Origin: Cognaticolwellia aestuarii
GTDB taxonomy: Bacteria > Pseudomonadota > Gammaproteobacteria > Enterobacterales > Alteromonadaceae
Direction of reading: 5' to 3'
DNA: 64,000 nt
NCBI RefSeq assembly: GCF_002000025.1
Contig: NZ_MUZV01000014.1
Location: 1-64,000, forward strand
Shown: one piece after another, positions 1 to 8,245 of the stretch
How positions within the stretch are numbered: the stretch's first letter is position 1
How the letters are laid out: the number at the start of each line of letters is the position of its first letter
Made by a program: the position numbers and the translations under genes
Notes under the pieces: generated by a model
Database searches by the model: none
What the model was told of the DNA's origin: nothing
The model's input: only the letters and a program-made list of their open reading frames with translations

Positions 1-137
1 CAACCGCGTCGATGTTCAAAACTTTGGCCTGAATGCTTATCTTCACCACATAAAAACGCACGCCTGACACAGCGTGTCATACAGTGATAGTAAGGGGTAT
101 CCGCTAAACTAATCTGTTGCTTTCTGGGGCTAGTCAT
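1..137 (-). CDS. REP-associated tyrosine transposase, N-terminal part (cut by window edge)
   Basis: The first 45 codons of a Y1/IS200-type (RAYT) transposase read leftward off the window, starting at ATG 137 (a GTG lies one codon upstream). The peptide is nearly identical to the N-terminus of the copy at 233-745, including the [22 protein letters not shown] stretch broken only by a few changes. Family members process single-stranded REP hairpins. Whether this copy is intact cannot be judged because the HxH motif and catalytic tyrosine would lie outside the window. Confidence 0.75.
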   Translation of the reverse strand, partial: MTSPRKQQISLADTPYYHCMTRCVRRAFLCGEDKHSGQSFEHRRG

Positions 138-232
138 CACGTATCTGATATAAATGAAAAAAGGTCATTTGAGCTTAGTCTATAGACTAAAATTGTTCAA
201 TTTTGGATGGGTGTCCTGTTAATTTAGTTAAT

Positions 233-745
233 TTAAGCTTGGGATTTAAATCGCCCTTCCCAAAACCGGCCTTTGCAATCGTCTTCTTGATTCGCCTGAC
301 GTGCTATTTTTTCATTGATTTCACGCATAAACCAACTGACGTCAATAAGGCGCTGGCGATATATATCAGCCGTAGTATTCACCATATCCAGTAGTGGCTC
401 TGCGAGCGTATCGCCATTGAGGTATTGCTGGGTTAATAGCGTACCTTTGTGCAACCGATGCCAGCGCTCAAGTACCTCATTCATGCTCCATTGCTTGGCT
501 TTGTCTTCATCAACAAATAACACCACATGATAATGATTGCTCATCACCGCATAAGCACACATTTCAACAGCAAAAACCGTGGTGAGGAAATGTAATTTTT
601 CTTCTATCCAACCGCGTCGATGTTCAAAACTTTGGCCTGAGTGCTTATCTTCACCACATAAAAACGCACGCCTGACACAGCGTGTCATACAGTGATAGTA
701 AGGCGTATCAGCTAAACTGATTTGTTGCTTTCTGGGGCTAGTCAT
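233..745 (-). pseudogene. Truncated REP-associated tyrosine transposase
   Basis: About 170 residues of a Y1-family (HUH) transposase. The metal-binding HxH motif is visible in NHYHVVLF, and the conserved block RQANQEDDCKGRFWEGRFKSQA ends the protein at a TAA. In full-length relatives this block continues into a region with an A-Y-V-x-L-N-P motif that carries the catalytic tyrosine, for a total of roughly 300 residues. That part is missing here, and the stop falls in an AT-rich repeat shared with the flanking copies. The gene is therefore probably inactive. The start is ATG 745, with GTG 748 as an alternative. Confidence 0.75.
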
Positions 746-966
746 CACGTATCTGATATAAATGAGAAAAGGTCCTTTTAGCTTAGTACACAGACTAGGT
801 TAGTTCAATTTGGGATGGGTGTCCTGGTAATTATTGCTTTCTGGGGCTAGTCATCACGTATCTGATATAAATGAGAAAAGTCATTTGAGCTTAGTCTACA
901 GACTAGGTTTGTTCAATTTGAGATGGGTGTCCTATTAATTTATGAGATGGGTGTCCTATTAATTTA
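716..966. repeat. Tandem RAYT 5'-end repeat units
   Basis: A unit of about 110 bp occurs at roughly 112-220, 716-833 and 832-943. It holds the first codons of the transposase plus its upstream region and ends in GATGGGTGTCCT. A further lone copy of the end sequence is at 944-966. The third unit has only the first few codons left. The repeats look like the ends of a RAYT element, or the REP-like sequence it recognises, multiplied by slippage or abortive transposition. They abut the last attC site and probably interrupted the next cassette. Confidence 0.7.
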
Positions 967-1000
967 GAAGAATAGTTACTTGTGACAAAATTTAATAAAC

Positions 1001-1103
1001 ACCTAACGCCTAATTAACAGGCAAAAAACAGTTGGCTAAAATAAGTGAACGTAGTGAACAAAAAGCCAACTGTTTTTTGTCCTTGTTTAATTTCTTGTTA
1101 GGT
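1001..1103 (-). repeat. attC recombination site 1
   Basis: On the minus strand it runs from ACCTAAC (R'' type, RYYYAAC) next to the gene end to GTTAGGT (R', GTTRRRY). The inner arms AAAACAGTTGGCT and AGCCAACTGTTTTTT can fold as the bottom-strand hairpin. Length is about 103 bp and closely matches site 6. It follows the secreted-protein gene at 1108-1521. Beyond it the next cassette is replaced by transposase repeats. Confidence 0.9.
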
Positions 1104-1107
1104 GAAT

Positions 1108-1521
1108 TTATTGCTGAGTATTAATTAAGTACTTTTTAATAGAATTAACCAAATATATTTTACCTTTCTTACCAGACTTCGGCAGACACAGATAAGTTAT
1201 ACCTATGCGCATATCCAATGTTAACTCTGAAATAAAGCCATCTATCTGAACTTCACCAGTCGAAACGCTTGCATTGGTTTGTGTAGTTGCAACAACTTCA
1301 CCCTTAGAGTTAATAATTTCAACAAAATTTCTTTTGTAAGAGCAAGAATCTATATCTGTAGGTGCTGCGATAAATATTACAGTACCATTATTTGTAACTT
1401 CAAATGACACTCTAAAATCAAGGTTTTTTGAAAGTTCAGGTGTCAATTCAACCACAGGTAATGGTTTCATAGCCCAAGAGTTTATTGTGAAAAATAGAAA
1501 TAGACCTATCAGATTACGCAT
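1108..1521 (-). CDS. Cassette gene: small secreted protein, unknown function
   Basis: A 137-residue protein not assigned to a family. The start ATG 1521 is preferred over the upstream in-frame ATG at 1536 because AAGGAT lies at proper distance before it. It then begins with a clean signal peptide (MRNLIGLFLFFTINSWA). The mature part is rich in beta-prone, Val/Thr-rich stretches and has two cysteines, in DSCSY and TYLCLP, that could form a disulfide. The gene lies between attC sites 2 and 1, so it is a mobile cassette. A periplasmic location is inferred from the signal peptide only. Confidence 0.7.
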   Translation of the reverse strand: MRNLIGLFLFFTINSWAMKPLPVVELTPELSKNLDFRVSFEVTNNGTVIFIAAPTDIDSCSYKRNFVEIINSKGEVVATTQTNASVSTGEVQIDGFISELTLDMRIGITYLCLPKSGKKGKIYLVNSIKKYLINTQQ

Positions 1522-1534
1522 GACATCCTTATTC

Positions 1535-1634
1535 ACCTAACGCCCAAATAATGGGCAAATATCAGTTGGTTAAAATAAGCGACGCAGGAGCAAAAACCAA
1601 CTGTTATTTGTCCTGATTAATTTGCTTGTTATGT
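1535..1634 (-). repeat. attC recombination site 2
   Basis: It is bounded on the plus strand by ACCTAAC (1535-1541) and GTTATGT (1628-1634), with inner complementary arms CAGTTGGTT and AACCAACTG. About 100 bp. The stop codon of the following membrane protein gene (1604) lies inside the site, so the last codons of that gene are encoded by attC sequence. Confidence 0.9.
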
Positions 1635-1897
1635 TTTAAACTACACCTAGGGCAAGATTCAAGGTTATATAACTCTTTGATATTCAAGTTCCATGTTGTG
1701 CGAGTGAAAAAAGTAAAAAGCCAATTACAACCACAATCAGGGCATTTAACGCCAAACTTGCCAATAAAAAATGACACAACTAAAAATACACAACCAACAA
1801 TAGAAATAACGAGATTACCAAAAAACGCGAATAAGCCTCCAATACAAAATAAACTTAAACAGAGATTTAGTTTCGTATAGACGCCTGAACTGCGCAT
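1604..1897 (-). CDS. Cassette gene: membrane protein with C-terminal zinc ribbon
   Basis: About 97 residues. Two hydrophobic segments (LCLSLFCIGGLFAFFG and ISIVGCVFLVVSFFIG) are followed by a zinc-ribbon-like pair of motifs, CPDCGC and SCPRC. ATG 1897 is preferred because the longer in-frame reading starts inside the attC core at 1919-1942. A purine-rich AAGGAAAG lies upstream. The gene end reads into attC site 2. Membrane proteins with small zinc ribbons are common orphan cassette products. The function is unknown. Confidence 0.6.
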   Translation of the reverse strand: MRSSGVYTKLNLCLSLFCIGGLFAFFGNLVISIVGCVFLVVSFFIGKFGVKCPDCGCNWLFTFFTRTTWNLNIKELYNLESCPRCSLKHNKQINQDK

Positions 1898-1918
1898 TAG
1901 ACTTATACTTTCCTTAAA

Positions 1919-2016
1919 ACATAACGCCCTAATAATGGGCAAAAAATTGTTGGCTAAAATGTTGAGGAACGAAAACAGCCAACTGTTTTTTGTCCTTATT
2001 AATTAGCTTGTTATAT
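1919..2016 (-). repeat. attC recombination site 3
   Basis: Core-like ends ACATAAC (1919-1925) and GTTATAT (2010-2016) on the plus strand, with inner arms TTGTTGGCT and AGCCAACTG. It is almost identical to site 4, so the two probably spread by recent duplication or exchange. Confidence 0.9.
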
Positions 2017-2025
2017 GGCATTACA

Positions 2026-2319
2026 CTACAAGTCTGTTGAATTGGAAATAGCTAAAATTAATGTAACACACCAAATAATGTAACCAATGCTTATAGCAAA
2101 ATAAAGATATATAAATTTACTGCTTTTGGTAATAAGGAAGACTCGTTCCCTAACACTATTCGCAATAAGTGCTAAATAAGAAAGGATGCTGATTATGAAA
2201 AGAAGAGAGCCAAAAATAACTCTAAAGCTATCACCTGCACTTACAGAGGAGATGTAAGCAATAAAAGCTATTATCACTAGCGATAAATATTTGAACCAAG
2301 TCCTATCGATTAACCACAT
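2026..2319 (-). CDS. Cassette gene: three-helix membrane protein, unknown
   Basis: A 97-residue protein made almost entirely of three hydrophobic helices (YLSLVIIAFIAYISS, LLFIISILSYLALIANS, LYFAISIGYIIWCVTLILAI) with a charged loop RERVFLITKSSK between the second and third. ATG 2319 sits just inside the cassette boundary behind a CGGAAG ribosome-binding site. There are no recognisable catalytic motifs. It is flanked by attC sites 3 and 4. Confidence 0.6.
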   Translation of the reverse strand: MWLIDRTWFKYLSLVIIAFIAYISSVSAGDSFRVIFGSLLFIISILSYLALIANSVRERVFLITKSSKFIYLYFAISIGYIIWCVTLILAISNSTDL

Positions 2320-2330
2320 ACTTCCGTGCC

Positions 2331-2428
2331 ATATAACGCCCTAATAATGGGCAAAAAATTGTTGGCTAAAATGTTGAGGAACGAAAACAGCCAACTGTTT
2401 TTTGTCCTTATTTATTAGCTTGTTATAT
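2331..2428 (-). repeat. attC recombination site 4
   Basis: ATATAAC (2331-2337) and GTTATAT (2422-2428) on the plus strand bound a 98-bp site with the shared GTTGGCT/AGCCAAC stem. It differs from site 3 at only a few positions. Confidence 0.9.
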
Positions 2429-2444
2429 TGCTAATTAACCAAAG

Positions 2445-2669
2445 CTAAAAAATTAATAATAAAATGCAGCCTAGAATAACTGCTATATAAAAAAACTGCC
2501 TACCAATTCCAGAGGTTTCTTCTAATTGCTCGGAGTGTGGGATATGAAGTTCTTTAATTATTTGTGCATTAGTTTTACCTGCACAATGAGGACAAGTAAA
2601 CTCTTCTTCTAAGTACCTTAAACCACATCGATTACATTTAGTTGTATATTTGCCCCATTGATCCATCAT
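2445..2669 (-). CDS. Cassette gene: zinc-ribbon protein with C-terminal membrane anchor
   Basis: A 74-residue protein. The N-terminal zinc ribbon has ligand pairs CNRC (about residues 12-15) and CPHC (about 26-29). A charged linker and one C-terminal transmembrane helix (FFYIAVILGCILLLIF) follow. Two ATG codons occur in tandem at 2669 and 2666. The layout suggests a tail-anchored metal-binding protein facing the cytoplasm. No function can be assigned. Confidence 0.6.
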   Translation of the reverse strand: MMDQWGKYTTKCNRCGLRYLEEEFTCPHCAGKTNAQIIKELHIPHSEQLEETSGIGRQFFYIAVILGCILLLIF

Positions 2670-2697
2670 TGCAAATTAACTCCAATCATCGAAAGCA

Positions 2698-2796
2698 ATA
2701 TAACGCCTCAAACAGAGGCTAAAAATGGTTGGCTAAAATAGCGAGGTACGAGCAACAGCCAACTGTTTTTAGTCCTGCTGATTTGCCTTGTTAGCT
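2698..2796 (-). repeat. attC recombination site 5
   Basis: ATATAAC (2698-2704) and GTTAGCT (2790-2796) on the plus strand, with inner arms ATGGTTGGCT and AGCCAACTGT. It is the most diverged of the six sites in its outer part. Confidence 0.88.
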
Positions 2797-2801
2797 GTAC
2801 A

Positions 2802-3167
2802 TTACACCCATACATCATTTTGGGCTGTAAGCTCAGTGCCAGAATCACCTGTATTAACAACACCTTTAGGTTCAACAATCATGATTTTACATTCAGAAGC
2901 AGCCGTAGGTTTATGCTCAATTCCTTTTGGAATTACAAACATTTCACCTGACTCTAATGTAACTATGCCATCTCGAAATTCAATGTTAAGGCACCCCTCA
3001 ATTACAATAAAAACTTCGTCCGTATCCGGATGATCGTGCCATACAAATTCACCTTCAACTTTTACCAGTTTAAACTGATAGTCGTTCATCTCAGCAATTA
3101 CACGAGGAGACCAATGTTCGGTAAATTTAGTAAACTTATCTTTAAAGTTGATTGCATTATATTTCAT
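2802..3167 (-). CDS. Cassette gene: cupin-domain protein
   Basis: A 121-residue single-domain cupin. Motif 1 is visible as [16 protein letters not shown] and motif 2 as [13 protein letters not shown], supplying the usual His/His/Glu/His metal set. This small cupin type is frequent in integron arrays and binds a metal and a small ligand, but the substrate is not predictable. ATG 3167 lies shortly inside the cassette, and attC site 5 follows the stop codon within six bases. Confidence 0.8.
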   Translation of the reverse strand: MKYNAINFKDKFTKFTEHWSPRVIAEMNDYQFKLVKVEGEFVWHDHPDTDEVFIVIEGCLNIEFRDGIVTLESGEMFVIPKGIEHKPTAASECKIMIVEPKGVVNTGDSGTELTAQNDVWV

Positions 3168-3190
3168 TAAAACTCGACTCTATGTTGTAC

Positions 3191-3293
3191 AGCTAACGCC
3201 CAATTAACAGGCAAAAAATAGTTGGCTAAAATATGTGAACGTAGTGAACAAAAAGCCAACTGTTTTTTGTCCTTGTTTAATTTCTTGTTATGT
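3191..3293 (-). repeat. attC recombination site 6
   Basis: AGCTAAC (3191-3197) and GTTATGT (3287-3293) on the plus strand with the shared GTTGGCT/AGCCAAC stem. The central spacer GTGAACGTAGTGAAC is the same as in site 1. Confidence 0.9.
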
Positions 3294-3980
3294 GTTTTTT
3301 ACACTATTGTAAAAGCCTTCAAATACTGTACACATCCAGAGTAAAACAGCTGCACTATTTATAGGCTTTTGAATTAGCTCACCAACTGAGGTCGTATAAA
3401 CCTCACCTGTAGAACTAGGTAACTGCAAAGGGTAGCTTTCGTCTTTAGAATTAGTTACAACCTTTGATAATTTACTAGCTGATTTACTGTCCCAAATACC
3501 TTTGTTATGCATATAACAATTGCGTATTTCTCTAATTTTTAACAGATCCTGAATTACAGGTGAGTCTGTTTGTAAATTAAGCTCTGCAAACGATTGAGGA
3601 CTTACATAAATAATTGCATCTTCTTTTGCAGGATCTATTTCACAAAAACAGTTTCTAATAAAACCTTCAAATGAAGAATAAAGTAACGTAATAGAGTATT
3701 CGAAAATTTTATGTTGACCTTCGTCAAGCATATATCTTTTTACTTCATCGATATTAGCTTCGATTGCGGGAACATGTTCACCGCCTACAGGTGCTCTTTC
3801 TAATACCCTTACACCCATTTGTCCTGAATCCATGAGAGCTTGAATATGAGGTGGTAAATTAGGAGAAACGGCTCTAATAGCATTTGTATTAAATAAGACA
3901 ATTGAGCTGGAATAAGCAGTGAAGAATTTCTTAACTGCTTCAACTTTATCTAAAGCTATTTCTACATTATTTTCAAACAC
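3288..3980 (-). CDS. Cassette gene: HEPN-like domain protein, unknown
   Basis: A 230-residue soluble protein, mostly alpha-helical by composition. The segment IREIRNCYMHNKGIW contains R-x4-H (R-N-C-Y-M-H), the signature of HEPN-superfamily RNases, preceded by a helix rich in aromatic residues (ITLLYSSFEGFIRNCF). HEPN proteins often act in toxin-antitoxin or phage-defence contexts. This assignment rests on the motif only. It is the array member closest to the conserved chromosome, and its stop codon overlaps attC site 6. Confidence 0.55.
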   Translation of the reverse strand: MFENNVEIALDKVEAVKKFFTAYSSSIVLFNTNAIRAVSPNLPPHIQALMDSGQMGVRVLERAPVGGEHVPAIEANIDEVKRYMLDEGQHKIFEYSITLLYSSFEGFIRNCFCEIDPAKEDAIIYVSPQSFAELNLQTDSPVIQDLLKIREIRNCYMHNKGIWDSKSASKLSKVVTNSKDESYPLQLPSSTGEVYTTSVGELIQKPINSAAVLLWMCTVFEGFYNSVKNT

Positions 3981-3995
3981 CCAACTCTCCTAAAC

Positions 3996-4367
3996 ACATA
4001 ACAGCTTATTATGAGGAAAAAATCCTTGTTTAAACAAGGAAAAAATCCTTCTTTCATAATTTTATGATAATCAAAACATACCCGATTTATTCACTATCTA
4101 CAATAAGTTACTAATAAAACATTTCGTTATGCCAAAGACATAAACGCGAATATTTCCTGTTTATTGGATGAAAGCAGGAAACCACATTGCTCTGTATAAA
4201 TAAACAGTGTAATTATTGACGTAACAAAATAAATAAGGACAAATATATGAGCTCTCTTTTTCTTATTCATATTAAAAAGCAAAGGAGAGCAAAAAAGTAT
4301 GCCAGTTATTTATCGTCTTGATTTATCTCTGAGCATCCATGCTGTTTCATACATCCTATAAGCGCAA
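3996..4367. other. Array boundary core site and intergenic region
   Basis: A core-like heptamer ACATAAC (3996-4002) marks the start of the first cassette without a neighbouring attC hairpin, as expected at an attI side or a broken array end. No integrase gene follows. A perfect 16-bp palindrome CCTTGTTTAAACAAGG lies at 4024-4039. A 24-codon open frame (ATG 4247 to TGA 4321, peptide rich in Lys/Arg, preceded by AAGGA) is present, but nothing shows it is real. The remainder is AT-rich and unassigned. Confidence 0.5.
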
Positions 4368-5015
4368 TTACCAATCAAGGCCTTTTTGCGCTTTTACGCC
4401 AGCTTTAAAGGCATGTTTAATCGGTTGAACTTCAGACACTGTATCTGCCAATTCAATCAATCGACGATGACAGGCACGCCCGGTGATCAATACATGTTGC
4501 ATTTTAGGTCGATTGTTTAAAGCGGCAATAACCTCGTCCAGTTCAATGTAGCCATACGTAACCATGTAGGTCATTTCGTCGAGTAAAACAATATCGAGCG
4601 TTTCGTCACTGAGCATTTCTTTGCTTTTTTGCCATGCAACTTTTGCCGCCGCAATATCGGTTTCAGTACTTTGGGTTTCCCAAGTAAAGCCAGTGCCCAT
4701 GACATGATGCTGAATAGGAAATTGCTTTAAAATATTCATTTCGCCGCATTCCCATTTCGAACCTTTAATAAATTGCACTATTCCGGCCTTTTGGCCATGG
4801 CCAATGGCTCGTAACACAGTGCCAAATCCTGAAGTACTTTTGCCTTTACCGTTGCCGGTAATAACCACAAATACACCACGTTCTTCAGTTGCTTGTGCTA
4901 CGCGTTCAGCAACACTGGCTTTAATTTTTTTCTGGCGTTCAATATGTTTTTGCTCTTTCGCTTTTGCTTTTTCATCTTGCGAGGCAGTTGTCGCACTTTT
5001 TTCGAACTCACTCAT
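4368..5015 (-). CDS. cobO: Cob(I)yrinic acid a,c-diamide adenosyltransferase
   Basis: Transfers the adenosyl group of ATP to the cobalt of reduced corrinoids (CobO/BtuR/CobA family). The P-loop GNGKGKSTSGFG lies at about residues 54-65. Further family blocks are QFIKGSKWECGE, LDEMTYMVTYGY and LITGRACHRRLIELAD. The product is 215 residues, typical for the family. ATG 5015, with AGAG upstream, is preferred over an in-frame GTG seven codons earlier. The N-terminal 45 residues are a charged helix. It stands alone on the minus strand at the edge of the B12 locus. CobO could adenosylate both salvaged and de novo intermediates. Confidence 0.92.
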   Translation of the reverse strand: MSEFEKSATTASQDEKAKAKEQKHIERQKKIKASVAERVAQATEERGVFVVITGNGKGKSTSGFGTVLRAIGHGQKAGIVQFIKGSKWECGEMNILKQFPIQHHVMGTGFTWETQSTETDIAAAKVAWQKSKEMLSDETLDIVLLDEMTYMVTYGYIELDEVIAALNNRPKMQHVLITGRACHRRLIELADTVSEVQPIKHAFKAGVKAQKGLDW

Positions 5016-5233
5016 TATTTTGCTCTCTTTTTTCACTTGTACGCTTAAAGTGCATCACAGCAATAAACTCCTGTGTACCATTACTGGTGCTGATATTAGA
5101 GCGCCTCAGCAAGAGAATCAACAAACGACAGGTTATTACTAACAGTTACTCATTAATTCTGAATTGGTAAATAGCGTAATAGACTGGGTATAATAGCGTT
5201 TTAACTGCTGTAGCAAAGGCACCAAGCTAATCA

Positions 5234-5815
5234 ATGAAAACCCTATTATATTTAGCACGTCACGGACAAACGCAATGGAATAAAGTGCAGCGTTTTCAGG
5301 GGCAATTAGACAGTGCATTAACACCAGCAGGAGAACAACAATCAGCAGCGCTGGCCGAACAACTAATGAATAAAGATATCACGTTAATTGTTTCGTCATC
5401 ACTTGGGCGAGCCATTGCTAGCGCAACCATTTGCCAGAAAACATTAGATGTTCCAACCATTAACTTAAGCGGTTTAATTGAAAGAGATCTGGGGCACTGG
5501 CAAGGCAAGCATGTTGAAGATATTAAAAACGATAAACATTATCACGAAATATTGCAGCAATTTACCGAGCTAAAACCGGTTGATGGTGAAAGCGCTATGC
5601 AATGTGGCGAGCGTATTTATCAAACGCTAGAGTCTCTTGCACAAAACCAGCAAAACAAAAGTTTATTGGTGATTTTTCATGGTGAAGCTCTGCGTTGTTT
5701 GTTGGAAAAGTTAGGCGAAAGTTCAACGGGTAATGCTTATCAGCTGTTCGATAATGGCTGTTTGCTCACCTTGGCTTACCACCATCAGGATAGCCAATTC
5801 AAATTGCTGAGATAG
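5234..5815 (+). CDS. Histidine phosphatase family protein (CobC-like)
   Basis: A 193-residue member of the phosphoglycerate mutase-like branch. The phospho-acceptor motif RHGQT is at residues 9-13, a conserved acidic block is ERDLGHWQGK, and the second histidine is in FHGEALR. Its position before cbiB and cobD suggests alpha-ribazole-5'-phosphate phosphatase activity. A second paralogue at 16752-17405 matches CobC better, so this one may act on another phosphate ester. The ribosome-binding site is weak (AAAGG about 12 bases upstream). It diverges from cobO across about 220 bp. Confidence 0.75.
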   Translation: MKTLLYLARHGQTQWNKVQRFQGQLDSALTPAGEQQSAALAEQLMNKDITLIVSSSLGRAIASATICQKTLDVPTINLSGLIERDLGHWQGKHVEDIKNDKHYHEILQQFTELKPVDGESAMQCGERIYQTLESLAQNQQNKSLLVIFHGEALRCLLEKLGESSTGNAYQLFDNGCLLTLAYHHQDSQFKLLR

Positions 5816-5879
5816 AGCAAAAATTTGGTCAGGAAGTTTATGCGCATTGAGCTTTTAATTCAAAAATATCAAGGCAGTA

Positions 5880-6932
5880 ATGACATTGTTTGAGCCTATT
5901 TTTCAGCACAGTATAGTGCAGAGCATATTACAAGAAACTATCGTGGTACTGCCTGAGTTTAGCGTGCTGCTAACCTTAATCATCGCATTGTTGTTAGATA
6001 AAACCTTAGGTGAAGCAAAACGCTTTCATTACTTGGTTGGCTTTGGTTGGTTAGCAAGTAAAGTAGAGGCATTACTCAACCCTTATTGCTTAGAAAAAAA
6101 CACAACACCGGCAACAATAAATACTGTGTCGGTAATAAAAACTAAGCTATTAGGTGCTATAGCGTGGGGCTTACTCGTACTGCCATTGCCGGTACTTTAT
6201 TATTGCTTTAGTGAGCAATTAACCTGGTATGGTCAAATATTAGTCGATGCGACGATACTTTATTTGGCCATCGGGTTAAATAGTCTGCAGCAACATGCGA
6301 TGCAAATTTATCGACCGCTAAAGTCTGACGATTTAAAAACCGCACGCCGCTTTACCGGTTACATTGTTAGCCGCGAAACCTCAGCGCTTAGCGAGCAAGA
6401 AATGTCGAGAGCAACGGTTGAATCGATGTTAGAAAACGGCCATGACGCGGTTATCGCCTCACTTGTTTACTACCTTATTGGTGGTGCACCTTTGGTTATT
6501 TTACATCGTCTTGCCAATACCTTAGATGCTATGTGGGGCTATAAAAACTCTCGTTTTATTAATTTTGGTTATGCAAGTGCGCGTTTAGATGATGTTTTGG
6601 GTTTTGTTTCAGGTAAATGTTCTACTTTGCTTTATGCGCTACAAGGCTTACCTAAGCAGCGTTGCTATCAGGCCATATACAATGCTTACAGCCAAGGTAA
6701 TCAATACAAAAGCCATAATGGTGGCTGGGTAATGGCGGCTGGTGCTACGGTTATGGCAATAAAATTAGGCGGCAGCGCACAATATCATGGCAAGGTTGTT
6801 CATTCTGTCACTTTAGGTACCGGAGACGAGGTAACCAGAGAAGATATTCCAAGCAGTTTAAAGGTAGTGATCCGAGCAAGCTTACTCGTTGTAATCACGG
6901 TATTGATTTTTCAGTTAATCGCATACTACTGA
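5880..6932 (+). CDS. cbiB: Adenosylcobinamide-phosphate synthase
   Basis: A 350-residue integral membrane enzyme that attaches (R)-1-amino-2-propanol phosphate to adenosylcobyric acid. Hydrophobic helices lie near residues 22-40, 95-112 and 325-345. Conserved CbiB stretches include ARRFTGYIVSRET, ENGHDAVIASLVYYLIGGAP and the later NAYSQGNQYKSHNGGWVMAA. An AAGG ribosome-binding site precedes ATG 5880. It lies 64 bp after the phosphatase gene and before cobD, the enzyme that makes its aminopropanol phosphate substrate. Confidence 0.92.
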   Translation: MTLFEPIFQHSIVQSILQETIVVLPEFSVLLTLIIALLLDKTLGEAKRFHYLVGFGWLASKVEALLNPYCLEKNTTPATINTVSVIKTKLLGAIAWGLLVLPLPVLYYCFSEQLTWYGQILVDATILYLAIGLNSLQQHAMQIYRPLKSDDLKTARRFTGYIVSRETSALSEQEMSRATVESMLENGHDAVIASLVYYLIGGAPLVILHRLANTLDAMWGYKNSRFINFGYASARLDDVLGFVSGKCSTLLYALQGLPKQRCYQAIYNAYSQGNQYKSHNGGWVMAAGATVMAIKLGGSAQYHGKVVHSVTLGTGDEVTREDIPSSLKVVIRASLLVVITVLIFQLIAYY

Positions 6933-7078
6933 CTGTCTGTTAACGATTGCCTTTTGACGTTTGCTTACGGGTAAGCCTTGACAGATAAAGCTTTCAAGCG
7001 GTTTTACATATTTTCAGTACCACTAAACAGATAATTTTATCGGCAGTTAAACAAGAAAACTTATAAAGGTGAGCAAAA

Positions 7079-8149
7079 ATGGCCTTAATTCATGGCGGTC
7101 AACTACAACAAGTTGCCGAGCAATATCAAATTCCAATGAGTGAATGGCTCGACTTATCAACCGGTATTGCCCCCATTAGCTACCCCATTCCTGATATACC
7201 ATTAAGCGCCTGGCAACAGTTACCTCAACGCAGCCCTGAACTTATTGCTGCGGCAAAGCAATATTATCAATGTTCAGCACTTGTTGTTACTAATGGTAGC
7301 CAAGCTATTATCAAAGCCTTACCTGAGTTATACCGCCAACAAAACAGTCTTGCTCACAATGTTTATCTACCCGAGCGTGGCTATAAAGAACATGCTCATG
7401 CATGGAAAACCGCAGGCTATCAATTACATTTCTATCAAACGTTATTACCTGATATTACAACGATATTACCAAATAGCGTGTTAGTAGTGATCAACCCTAA
7501 TAACCCAACAGGTCAGTTTTTCGCACCGAGTGTAATTAAGCAATATCATGAAAAAATTTGTCAGCTTAACGGCTTATTAGTCCTTGATGAAGCCTTTATG
7601 GATGTTATGCCAAGCAAGCAGTCATACTGCCCTCACCTTCATCGCAATAATATTACTGATACGATTAGTGATAGTGGTCATATCATGGTATTGCGCTCAT
7701 TTGGCAAATTTTTTGGTTTAGCGGGTATTCGCATTGGCTTTTTAATTGCAGATAATGCTTGGTGTGAACGCTTTAACAACCTACTTGGCCCATGGCAAGT
7801 TAACGGGCCTGCACAAGTTATTGCAGCGCAAGCGCTCAACGACTCTGCTTGGCAAACGCAACAAAAGTCACAGTTAACAGCACTGAGAAAAGTGCAAGAA
7901 AAAAGCCTTTGGCAAGCATTTTCTCAAACATTAGTTTCTGATATCCAAGGCTGTGATTTATTCCTCACTTTACGTTTTCATCAGGCTGAGCATGCTGAGA
8001 AAATTTATCATCTCCTTTGCCAACAAGGCGTATATTGTCGACTCGCTGACGAGCAAGACACACTGAGGTTTGGCATCACGACAGAGAAATCGCTAAAACG
8101 GCTTATTAACGCCTGCACATTAGCCCAAAAAACAATATCTTCGGGCTAA
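7079..8149 (+). CDS. cobD: L-threonine-O-3-phosphate decarboxylase
   Basis: A PLP-dependent class I/II aminotransferase-fold enzyme that makes (R)-1-amino-2-propanol phosphate from threonine phosphate for CbiB. Motifs seen are LDLSTGIAPISYP near the N-terminus, VINPNNPTGQ, LDEAFMD and the PLP-lysine segment SFGKFFGLAGIRIGF. At 356 residues it is the usual length. An AAAGGTGAG ribosome-binding site precedes ATG 7079. It is collinear with cbiB, 146 bp downstream. The next feature is the btuB riboswitch, so btuB is controlled separately. Confidence 0.92.
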   Translation: MALIHGGQLQQVAEQYQIPMSEWLDLSTGIAPISYPIPDIPLSAWQQLPQRSPELIAAAKQYYQCSALVVTNGSQAIIKALPELYRQQNSLAHNVYLPERGYKEHAHAWKTAGYQLHFYQTLLPDITTILPNSVLVVINPNNPTGQFFAPSVIKQYHEKICQLNGLLVLDEAFMDVMPSKQSYCPHLHRNNITDTISDSGHIMVLRSFGKFFGLAGIRIGFLIADNAWCERFNNLLGPWQVNGPAQVIAAQALNDSAWQTQQKSQLTALRKVQEKSLWQAFSQTLVSDIQGCDLFLTLRFHQAEHAEKIYHLLCQQGVYCRLADEQDTLRFGITTEKSLKRLINACTLAQKTISSG

Positions 8150-8245
8150 GCGCCGCCTAGTTAACGCTATTTTTTATGTCAGCAGATTTAATAAGCTAAC
8201 GGTTGACAAGCTATGGTAATCGGCTCAGAATGACGGCTCAAAATT

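Noticed and set aside
1001-3293. attC hairpins read as simple rho-independent terminators
   Set aside because: They share long outer sequence with RYYYAAC/GTTRRRY ends and conserved order relative to each gene, which fits attC and not terminators.
4003-4367. Possible integron integrase or attI remnant next to the first cassette
   Set aside because: Neither strand shows tyrosine-recombinase motifs; only a core heptamer and a short palindrome are present, which is too little to call attI.
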